A stretch of 10,895 nucleotides of DNA from an uncultured Prevotellaceae bacterium (GTDB lineage Bacteria; Bacteroidota; Bacteroidia; Bacteroidales; Bacteroidaceae): contig CAMZHP010000087.1 of NCBI GenBank assembly GCA_947306845.1, positions 1 to 10,895 on the forward strand. The letters are read 5' to 3'. The notes under the pieces are model-generated. The model was not told the origin of the DNA. It ran no database searches and saw only the letters and a list, made by a program, of their open reading frames with translations. The translations under genes were made by a program, and so were the position numbers. How positions within the stretch are numbered: position 1 is the stretch's first letter; every line of letters starts with the position of its first letter. Below, one piece after another: positions 1 to 6,084 of this stretch.

Positions 1-336
1 CTTGATAAATATTTGGGTGAGAATTATCCCTTATATAAAAAATTTTATACAGAAGAACAGCGCAAGACAATGCAAAGGAGCTACATTGTCCCTGACTTCC
101 TATGTTTTTATTTGCTGAGCCTCTATCAGCTACCCAATTTCAGGGAGGCTTCACAGCGTGAGCGCGACATTCACTTGGCAAGAATCCAATGGGTGGCCAA
201 CAAGGTGATGGGCAACCGCTTTTTCGATACGGAAAATATCAACATGATAGACCGATATATGGTCGCCCATCCTGAAATATCCATTTCACAATTGCTGGCA
301 GAAATGGATTTGACCCGTTTCAAAGTAAAAAAATAG
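1..336 (+). CDS. C-terminal fragment of an unrecognised protein
   Basis: The reading frame is already open at base 1 and closes at TAG 334-336, so this is the last 111 codons of a gene whose start lies outside the window. An apparent TTG start at base 13 is not needed, because the frame runs on upstream of it. The visible part is soluble-looking and probably mostly helical, rich in aromatic and charged residues (for example YKKFYTEEQRKTM and RERDIHLARIQWV), and ends in a basic tail KVKK. I see no signal peptide, membrane segment or catalytic motif in this part and do not recognise the family. It converges on the cotH-like gene with only 24 bases between the two stop codons and no evident hairpin terminator there. 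It is real coding sequence by frame length, position and absence of a better competing frame, but its function is unknown. Confidence 0.7.
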   Translation, partial: LDKYLGENYPLYKKFYTEEQRKTMQRSYIVPDFLCFYLLSLYQLPNFREASQRERDIHLARIQWVANKVMGNRFFDTENINMIDRYMVAHPEISISQLLAEMDLTRFKVKK

Positions 337-360
337 ATATGGTCTGTGCCACGAAAGATG

Positions 361-2814
361 TCAGTTTCCCAACTTGATGGTTTTCTCACCCACCTTGACA
401 ACAAAGACTTGGTGCTCAGGAAGAGGCAAGTGAATATCTGTTCCAGAAGCAATCATGGACATAACGGGAATGCCTTTCAGATCAAAAACTTTTACCTTCG
501 TCCCTTTTTCAACACCATTCAGAGTCAGGACACCTTCGTTTAGTCTCCATGTCCAGGCCATTTCTGTTTGAGTGTCAATACCGTCATCATCATCATAGAT
601 GGCGTTGATCCACATTTTCGGCACATTGGGAACGGTGAAGGTGAACGACGAGCCTTTTACAGTTTTTGTTGTTTTCGTAGAGGATTCCACTTGGGAAATG
701 GTCCACCCGACGACCTTACGTTCATCATCACTTGAGCTGCTTACCGTGTATGAGCGGTTGGCGTACATTTTCCCGTTGAAGGTGCCCTTGGTCAACTTGA
801 TGCCATTGATAAAGATGTCGGCAGCCTGCAAATCCAATTCGTCAACTTCCTGGTTGATTTCCACAGGTATGGTTTTCCCCAATTCGTAGAATTTTGCCAG
901 ATGGTTGTAGAAATTGTCCGTGCGTGATGCCATCCAATTTCGTGCGTTGTTGAGTTCTGTGGTATAATTGGGCCACCATTGGTTGATGAGTTTTCTGTGG
1001 AAAGGGTATTCCGTCTTGATCATTTCATACATGGGGTCCCAAATCTCACGTGTACCAGCAATGTTGAGGAAATCGCCCATGTAAACAGTGGCATGGTCGA
1101 GGAACTCACGTTTGAAATCCGCATCCTCCATCATATTTCTGAACAAAATGGTGTGTTCCGGTTTGTTTGCCCAGCTGCGGTCTGCATCATAATTAGGATC
1201 ATAGAGCCACTCAATTGAGTTGTAGTTGGCAGATGATCCATATAGTCCGATTCCGAAATCCGTGTCTTTGGCCACGAATCTCCAAACGCCGTTTTCAGTA
1301 CGTGATCTCCACATCACAATGTTGTTTCCCGGAAAGTCTTGGTTGTTGAAGTAGAGATTCATGACCATGAGGTTGATGAACTCCTTCCAGTCAATCCATT
1401 TTGAGTACTCCTCCAGCGTGTGGCCCTTTTTAGAATAAAAATCCCTGAACTGTCTCCAATTTGTTTTGTCCCCTTGTTTCAAATCACTCCAATTTTCCAG
1501 CATGTCGATATCCTCGAGTCCGTCGTAATTGGTGTAGATGTTGTCCTCATTGCTTCGTTCCCTGATATTGAGGATGCCTTTATAGATGCCGTTGAAGTAG
1601 ACAATTACGGGCCTCCAAGCTTGCCAGTCGAGGTCGGTGTTTTGTCCCATTACCCTTTGAATGATGGCATCACGCATATACAGATAGTCGAAATCATTGC
1701 CAGCATTGCGCAGGATGATGGATTTGAAATCATTCACCCCAGGCCGTTGATCTGGGAAAAACTCGTATTTCAGTCTTTTCTCTCCAAAACGCTTGTTGGC
1801 ATAAACTACGAGTGACTTCAACTGAGCATCTCTTGAGGCTCCGCCCTGTATTCTTGTCTCACAAAGTTGATTGATACGGCTCTCTTGATCCACCTTCTCA
1901 AAATACTCAAAGTTGATGGGCCGCCGCCAGTCGTATTTGTAATTTTTTTTCTCGCTACTGTAATTTCCATCTACATAAATGCCCAGTTTCCTGTCATAGA
2001 GATATTTGTCATTTGTGACGATGGATACTACCGGCAAAGTGAGTTTTCTTGGAAAGAAAATGAACGAATGTGAAGTCGATATGGGCGAGAGATAACCATC
2101 ACAGAACAATTTTGCCCTGATGATCCGTGTATCGCTGATTTTGATGGGAGTTGTATAGATGGTACTTTGAGCTGTGGGTTCCTCGCCATTGGTGGTATAT
2201 CTGATGACCGTTCCTGTGGGGCATCCTTTTGGCAAGGAGATACCCAATTGAAAGGCAAGGTTGTCGGTGATCACTTTACCTTTTTCGGTGAAGACCGGTT
2301 CACCCAAGATATCGGTGCACAGTTTCCCGCAGTTTGAAGCCCCTGGTGTCGGTATCGCCTGATAGCCCCATGAGGAGTTTCCATCCTTTTCCCTTCCAAA
2401 AGCAATATTGGGTGCGGGTTGCTTCTTCAAATCCGTCACCTTGTCGACCATGGCTTTGTTCTTGAAGAGGAAAACACTCCCCCCCTTACCAGACTCTAGT
2501 TTGAATGGAGTATGCAGCCCAGAGGCCACTTTGTCACAAAAGACAACCACATACAGATGTGGTGGCAATTGACGGGATGGCAATTTCCATGCCTCTCCCT
2601 GATCCTCCGTGATGCCCAGGCTGTAATCAGAGAGGTTGACGACAGTATTGCTATTGTTGTATAGCTCTACCCATGAGTCAGGAAACTCATTCTGGTCATC
2701 CATCACACAGTCAATATTTGACTGCATGAGCTCATTGATGACCACCTGAGCCCTCAACGATAGGGGAGAGGCAGTGACCAACAAGAGGATAATCGGAAGG
2801 AGCCTCCTGTTCAT
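361..2814 (-). CDS. Secreted CotH-family protein with lamin-tail and chitobiase-like domains
   Basis: This 817-residue exported protein has a clear Sec signal peptide (about residues 1-22, ending LRAQ). Domains in order: a lamin-tail domain at about 23-160 (VVINELMQSN start, then DSWVELYNNS); a chitobiase/CHB_HEX_C-like beta domain at about 170-252 (IRYTTNGEEPT); a CotH domain at about 258-640, with PVVSIVTND, RIQGGASR, LRNAGNDFDYLYMRDA, a GIYKGILNIRERSNEDN segment and the putative metal-binding DTDFGIG at 517-523; a repeat-like beta domain at about 660-740; and a T9SS-like tail at about 770-815. Bacillus CotH is an atypical protein kinase of spore-coat proteins; whether this one phosphorylates anything is inference. 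It lies 28 bp downstream of the COG0523 gene on the same strand with no promoter motif between, so it is probably co-transcribed. The ATG start gives the signal peptide; no Shine-Dalgarno is visible, which is usual in this phylum. Family assignment is firm, substrate unknown. Confidence 0.93.
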   Translation of the reverse strand: MNRRLLPIILLLVTASPLSLRAQVVINELMQSNIDCVMDDQNEFPDSWVELYNNSNTVVNLSDYSLGITEDQGEAWKLPSRQLPPHLYVVVFCDKVASGLHTPFKLESGKGGSVFLFKNKAMVDKVTDLKKQPAPNIAFGREKDGNSSWGYQAIPTPGASNCGKLCTDILGEPVFTEKGKVITDNLAFQLGISLPKGCPTGTVIRYTTNGEEPTAQSTIYTTPIKISDTRIIRAKLFCDGYLSPISTSHSFIFFPRKLTLPVVSIVTNDKYLYDRKLGIYVDGNYSSEKKNYKYDWRRPINFEYFEKVDQESRINQLCETRIQGGASRDAQLKSLVVYANKRFGEKRLKYEFFPDQRPGVNDFKSIILRNAGNDFDYLYMRDAIIQRVMGQNTDLDWQAWRPVIVYFNGIYKGILNIRERSNEDNIYTNYDGLEDIDMLENWSDLKQGDKTNWRQFRDFYSKKGHTLEEYSKWIDWKEFINLMVMNLYFNNQDFPGNNIVMWRSRTENGVWRFVAKDTDFGIGLYGSSANYNSIEWLYDPNYDADRSWANKPEHTILFRNMMEDADFKREFLDHATVYMGDFLNIAGTREIWDPMYEMIKTEYPFHRKLINQWWPNYTTELNNARNWMASRTDNFYNHLAKFYELGKTIPVEINQEVDELDLQAADIFINGIKLTKGTFNGKMYANRSYTVSSSSDDERKVVGWTISQVESSTKTTKTVKGSSFTFTVPNVPKMWINAIYDDDDGIDTQTEMAWTWRLNEGVLTLNGVEKGTKVKVFDLKGIPVMSMIASGTDIHLPLPEHQVFVVKVGEKTIKLGN

Positions 2815-2842
2815 GCGATTCTTTAACGTTATTTCGAAAAGA

Positions 2843-4078
2843 TTATTCTATCAAGCACTTGTCGAGTTCATGTGCGATATACTCTTTGTCGAGATGTTGC
2901 CCGATAAAAACGATTTTCTGCATTCTGTCGCCATATTTCTCATGCCAGTCCTGCCTGAGTCCTGGTTCCCGGTTCATGAGATCAGCCAGTTCATCCTTTG
3001 GCATGGTGGCATACCATCTGCCGGCATTTTTTATGCTGACTTGTTTACCTGCCTGTTCAAACAGATAGCAAATGTCTCGTTCGTCATGGAAATAACAAAG
3101 GCCTTTTGCCCGTATGATTCCCTTCGGCCATTTTCTGGCAACAAATTCATCAAACAAGCCAAGATCCATGGGCTGGCGACGATAATAGACATACGTACCT
3201 ATTCCATATTCCTCCGCCTCTCCTTCATCATGATGGTGATGGTGATGATGGTGACCATGCTCGTGCTCATGTTCATGCTCATGATGATGCTCGTGCTCAT
3301 GATGATGGTCTTCTTCGTCATCGGTGTCCTCGTCATGTTCATCATGATGCTTCTCAAGTTCCTGAACCCATGTGGCTGATGATGCCACATCATTGAAGTC
3401 AAAAAGATGCGTATTGAGAATTTTGGAGAGATCCACATCCCCATAGTCACATTCAATGATTTCAGCCTTAGGTTGCAAGGAATGCACAATTTGCCGGATG
3501 CGTTCCAGTTCATCCCGTGTCACCTCAGAAGCTTTGTTGAGCAAAACGATGTTGCAAAACTCTATTTGTTGAATGACCAGATTCTCAATGTCTTCTTCAT
3601 CGATGTCTTGTTTCAACAAGTCTAGTCCTCCTCCGAAATCACTTTTCATTCTCAGTGCATCTACTACAGTTGTGATGCAGTCAAGCCTGCAAACACCGTC
3701 CTTCACATATTCCAATCCCATGGAGGGTATCAAGCAAATGGTCTGGGCAATGGGTGCGGGTTCGCAGATACCGCTTGCCTCAATGACGATATAGTCAAAT
3801 TTATGCATGCGGTTAATGTCACGCAGCTGTTCTATCAAGTCCATTTTCAGGGTGCAGCAAATGCAGCCATTCTGGAGAGCTACCAGGCTCTCGTCTTTTT
3901 TCCCTACAATTCCGCCTTTCTCTATCAGGTCAGCATCTATATTCACCTCACCGATATCGTTAACGATTACAGCAAATTTGATTCCGCGTTTGTTGGTAAG
4001 GATTCTGTTCACTAATGTGGTCTTTCCGCTGCCAAGATATCCAGTGAGCAGCAAGACTGGTATTTCCTGTATTTCCAT
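2843..4078 (-). CDS. COG0523 (CobW-like) metal-chaperone GTPase with His-rich tract
   Basis: This 411-residue cytosolic P-loop GTPase belongs to the G3E family. Visible motifs are Walker A GYLGSGKT (13-20), the metal-binding CxCC signature CICC (72-75), an EASGICEP switch motif (100-107) and NKAS (181-184) where the base-recognition NKxD motif is expected. A His/Asp/Glu tract at about 244-285 holds 22 His in its first 40 residues. The C-terminal part (about 292-411) fits the CobW_C domain. COG0523 proteins deliver metals, most often zinc, to client enzymes, and His-rich loops in the family bind metal; the metal here is inferred. The start is supported by a rare AAGGTG Shine-Dalgarno (4083-4088) and a TACCTTTG -7 element. 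The gene is 95 bp downstream of the mannanase and 28 bp upstream of cotH. Cobalamin synthesis is unlikely because no cob genes are near and the CxCC/His pattern suits a metal chaperone. Confidence 0.93.
   Translation of the reverse strand: MEIQEIPVLLLTGYLGSGKTTLVNRILTNKRGIKFAVIVNDIGEVNIDADLIEKGGIVGKKDESLVALQNGCICCTLKMDLIEQLRDINRMHKFDYIVIEASGICEPAPIAQTICLIPSMGLEYVKDGVCRLDCITTVVDALRMKSDFGGGLDLLKQDIDEEDIENLVIQQIEFCNIVLLNKASEVTRDELERIRQIVHSLQPKAEIIECDYGDVDLSKILNTHLFDFNDVASSATWVQELEKHHDEHDEDTDDEEDHHHEHEHHHEHEHEHEHGHHHHHHHHDEGEAEEYGIGTYVYYRRQPMDLGLFDEFVARKWPKGIIRAKGLCYFHDERDICYLFEQAGKQVSIKNAGRWYATMPKDELADLMNREPGLRQDWHEKYGDRMQKIVFIGQHLDKEYIAHELDKCLIE
3230..3307 (-). repeat. Low-complexity CAT/CAC and GAG/GAA tract encoding the His-rich loop
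   Basis: This stretch encodes residues 258-283 of the COG0523 GTPase: 19 His out of 26, otherwise almost all Glu, ending in a run of eight His. On the plus strand it reads as near-repeats of ATG, GTG and CTC triplets. It lies between the GTPase domain and the C-terminal domain, the usual place for metal-binding insertions in this family. Both CAT and CAC codons are used, so it is not a pure microsatellite, but its simplicity makes length variation between strains plausible (inference). Confidence 0.85.
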
Positions 4079-4110
4079 AATTCACCTTTTGAGTTTCTGA
4101 AATGAATGTG

Positions 4111-4118
4111 CAAAGGTA
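4111..4118 (-). promoter_or_regulatory. -7 promoter element of the COG0523 (and probably cotH) transcript
   Basis: Read on the minus strand this is TACCTTTG, a full match to the Bacteroidetes -7 consensus TAnnTTTG. Transcription would begin near 4104-4106, leaving a leader of about 27 nt that contains an AAGGTG Shine-Dalgarno (4083-4088) a few bases before the ATG. No convincing -33 TTTG is seen. The spacer just upstream holds the inverted repeat TTATT-6 nt-AATAA (4122-4137), placed where a repressor could bind. Motif match only; no expression data. Confidence 0.55.
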
Positions 4119-4173
4119 TGATTATTATTTTGAATAACCATCTTTGAAGGAATGAAAAAAGGAGAGGCTTGAT

Positions 4174-5742
4174 TTACTTCGCCAACATTTTTCTTCCATT
4201 TCTGATAAAAATGCCCTTGATACCTCCAGTGGGTATTATACGACCTTGCAAATCATAGCTAAGTTGATCTTTGGACTCTGAAGAGCGGACGTTACGAATA
4301 TGGCTGGCTGCGTATGCCTCCCATCCGCCAGTAAGATCCTCCAGGGTAATGACCCTTGGATCATTCATGCACTTACGCCACTCCTGTGTGCTGGTTTTAT
4401 TCACGAAGCCTCCGTTCCATGTTTGGTACCATGGCATCCACCACGACCAAATAGCTTCTTCATCCACCTCCTTTTCTATGTCGGGTATAGGACCGTTTTC
4501 AGATAGGGCGATGATTTTCTTTCCCTGAGTCAATTTCTGTAGATTATAAAATGTAGGTGAATTGCTCGAATAGTCGAAATCTGGATTGTAGATATCGGCG
4601 GAAACCACATCATAGTATTCAAAACCAGGATCCCATTCGACATCGCTTGGGTCAGCATTCCATACCCAGATGACATTGTGCACACCTTTTTTATTGACCA
4701 TCTCATCAAAAACCAACCTGTAAAGTTGGCGGAACGGAACAGCTCCCTCTCGTCCCCACCAAAACCATCCTCCGCTTGCTTCATGTAGTGGCCGGAAGAT
4801 ACATGCCATGCCTGCAGCTTGCAGCTCAAGGAAAAAGTCAGCCACGGCATCGATGTCTCTGATAATGTTTTTATAGAGTGTTGAGGATGTATTCCAACTT
4901 CCATCACTGTTCATGGCTTTCGTGATTCGCATGTTTGTCTGATCTGTATAGAACTCATTGGTGGCCCTTGAAGGATCGCGCCAATGCCATGTGAATGCCG
5001 GGAATCCACCACGTCGGTACGTGTCTTTGGCCAGATCGATACTGCTTCGTGTGTAATCTTTCATCCATTGGTCGCCTGCGCTCCTTCCTGTTGCGTTCAT
5101 GAAATCAAAACCGATGAGAGCAGGATATTTACCTGCAACCTGCGCAACTGCCTTCACATCTGCATGCTGTGTGATATTCCCGTTGGCCGAAGACATGTCT
5201 CCGGTCATGATTCCCGATATGCTCTTTTTTCCAAAATTATCATGTAGGAATTTGTACATCAGTCGTGCCTCATCTGTGGCCTCCATATCGACTGGTGCAA
5301 GAGAGATGTCGAAATCTGCATATTCCTCGTTGCTCATGATGCGCACATAATCGACATTGTACCAAGTCCAATTGGGTGTTATGGTCAGTGTATTAGCGCC
5401 CTGCTTCAAAAAGAACACGCCCACCTCCACCTCTTTATAATCGTTAAGACGGAATGCTGTGCTCGTTTCATTCACCTTGCAATTGACCACCTTCTCACCA
5501 CCGATTCCGTCTCCTGCCACGAAGACAATGTATTTCCCTTTTTTCTCTACATTGATGGAGCATTTGATGAAGGAGTTACTTTCAGTCATGCTTACAGCTT
5601 TTCCACCTGAATATACAGCAGAAGCAATCACGTTGCAGTTGCTAAGTTGCGCTTGTTCGGCCTCTATTTTGGTTTGAGCAAACGTAGAGTTTAACATGAA
5701 AAACATCGCTGAAGCCAGCAACAATCTGTTCCAGTAGTTCAT
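4174..5742 (-). CDS. Secreted GH26 endo-beta-mannanase with N-terminal CBM35-like domain
   Basis: This 522-residue protein probably cleaves internal beta-1,4-mannosidic bonds of mannan, gluco- or galactomannan outside the cytoplasm. A Sec signal peptide spans about 1-22 (ending TFA before Q23). A CBM35-like carbohydrate-binding domain follows at about 24-135 (IEAEQAQLSN opening, WYNVDYVRI closing). The GH26 barrel spans about 155-485: FTWHWRDP at 250-257, the acid/base glutamate E321 in RPLHEASGGWFWWG, and the nucleophile E415 in ALSENGP. Both catalytic residues are present and the length is complete. The last 30 residues (YDLQGRIIP... KGIFIRNGRK) form a short T9SS-like tail. GH26 also contains lichenases and beta-1,3-xylanases, but the HEASGGWFWWG motif fits mannanases best. 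It is transcribed divergently from the large OB-repeat protein; no terminator or susC/susD genes are seen beside it. The start is chosen for the signal peptide; no Shine-Dalgarno is visible. Confidence 0.93.
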   Translation of the reverse strand: MNYWNRLLLASAMFFMLNSTFAQTKIEAEQAQLSNCNVIASAVYSGGKAVSMTESNSFIKCSINVEKKGKYIVFVAGDGIGGEKVVNCKVNETSTAFRLNDYKEVEVGVFFLKQGANTLTITPNWTWYNVDYVRIMSNEEYADFDISLAPVDMEATDEARLMYKFLHDNFGKKSISGIMTGDMSSANGNITQHADVKAVAQVAGKYPALIGFDFMNATGRSAGDQWMKDYTRSSIDLAKDTYRRGGFPAFTWHWRDPSRATNEFYTDQTNMRITKAMNSDGSWNTSSTLYKNIIRDIDAVADFFLELQAAGMACIFRPLHEASGGWFWWGREGAVPFRQLYRLVFDEMVNKKGVHNVIWVWNADPSDVEWDPGFEYYDVVSADIYNPDFDYSSNSPTFYNLQKLTQGKKIIALSENGPIPDIEKEVDEEAIWSWWMPWYQTWNGGFVNKTSTQEWRKCMNDPRVITLEDLTGGWEAYAASHIRNVRSSESKDQLSYDLQGRIIPTGGIKGIFIRNGRKMLAK

Positions 5743-5785
5743 TTGATCGTTTTTTTTAGTAGGATTCTAATGCTTAATTGACATG

Positions 5786-5793
5786 CAAAATTA
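5786..5793 (-). promoter_or_regulatory. -7 promoter element of the GH26 mannanase gene
   Basis: On the minus strand this is TAATTTTG, a full match to the Bacteroidetes TAnnTTTG -7 consensus, placed about 44 bases before the mannanase ATG. A possible weak -33 (TTGG, complement of 5811-5814) lies about 17-18 bases further upstream. The predicted leader is about 37 nt, with no Shine-Dalgarno. Motif-based call. Confidence 0.5.
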
Positions 5794-5944
5794 GTCAAAA
5801 AAAGCAAACCCCAACCTTATTTTATGTTTTTTTTGAAACAAATATGAATGTCACCAGGAAAAATGGCTTCATGATATAATCGTTTTTTTGCCAAAACAAT
5901 CAAAAAAAACATCCGATAATAGAGGTCGTTTTACAAAAAAATAG

Positions 5945-5952
5945 TAATTTTG
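5945..5952 (+). promoter_or_regulatory. -7 promoter element of the large OB-repeat protein gene
   Basis: TAATTTTG at this position matches the Bacteroidetes TAnnTTTG -7 consensus exactly. It lies just downstream of an A7 tract (5935-5941) and other A/T runs that may act as an upstream element. No good -33 TTTG is seen at the expected spacing. Initiation near 5958 would give an unusually long leader of about 125 nt before the ATG at 6085. A closer alternative promoter is not obvious. Confidence 0.5.
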
Positions 5953-5990
5953 TAATCGATTCTATCTGAAATACTATCCAAAAGAAAAAT

Positions 5991-6026
5991 ATGAAAAGCA
6001 GCGGTTATGTGACAAATACTATATAG
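5991..6026 (+). CDS. Possible 11-residue leader ORF
   Basis: An ATG preceded by AAAGAAAAAT opens a short frame, MKSSGYVTNTI, that stops at TAG 6024-6026, 58 bases before the start of the large secreted protein. It falls inside the predicted leader transcript. The sequence shows no run of a single amino acid that would suggest attenuation, and no clear Shine-Dalgarno. It may be a chance ORF; it is listed because it is the only ATG-initiated frame in that leader with a plausible A-rich upstream context. Confidence 0.15.
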   Translation: MKSSGYVTNTI

Positions 6027-6084
6027 TCATCTCTATAGATATGCAATCAGTATAAACACATTTAATTCACTAACTTATATTATT

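Larger units (their letters stand above)
5743..6084. other. Divergent AT-rich intergenic region with two promoters and A/T tracts
   Basis: These 342 bases separate the mannanase (-) from the OB-repeat protein (+). They hold a promoter motif for each direction (5786-5793 minus, 5945-5952 plus), both reading TAATTTTG on their own strand. Several A or T runs lie between them: T8 at 5827-5834, A5 at 5859-5863, T7 at 5883-5889, A4 at 5893-5896, A8 at 5902-5909, T4 at 5929-5932 and A7 at 5935-5941. The three at 5883-5909 are spaced at roughly one helical turn. The plus-strand leader would be about 125 nt and includes a possible 11-codon ORF (5991-6026). No riboswitch, operator palindrome or terminator was recognised with confidence. 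Confidence 0.6.

Noticed and set aside
337..360. Possible bidirectional terminator between the convergent genes at the left edge
   Set aside because: The 24 bases and their flanks form no convincing stem.
1420..1815. Plus-strand frame of 131 codons inside cotH
   Set aside because: Antisense to the conserved CotH core domain, with no family resemblance.
3230..3307. Tandem repeat or CRISPR-like array on the plus strand
   Set aside because: The periodicity is codon-based and encodes a metal-binding His/Glu tract; there are no constant repeats with unique spacers.
2774..3379. Plus-strand frame encoding a Met/Val/Leu-rich 'membrane' protein
   Set aside because: It is the antisense reading of the His-rich tract and C-terminus of the COG0523 GTPase plus the start of cotH; the apparent hydrophobic helix comes only from reversed CAT/CAC codons.
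2843..4078. Cobalamin-biosynthesis CobW
   Set aside because: No cobalamin genes are nearby, and the CxCC plus His-rich tract fits the wider COG0523 metal-chaperone group better.
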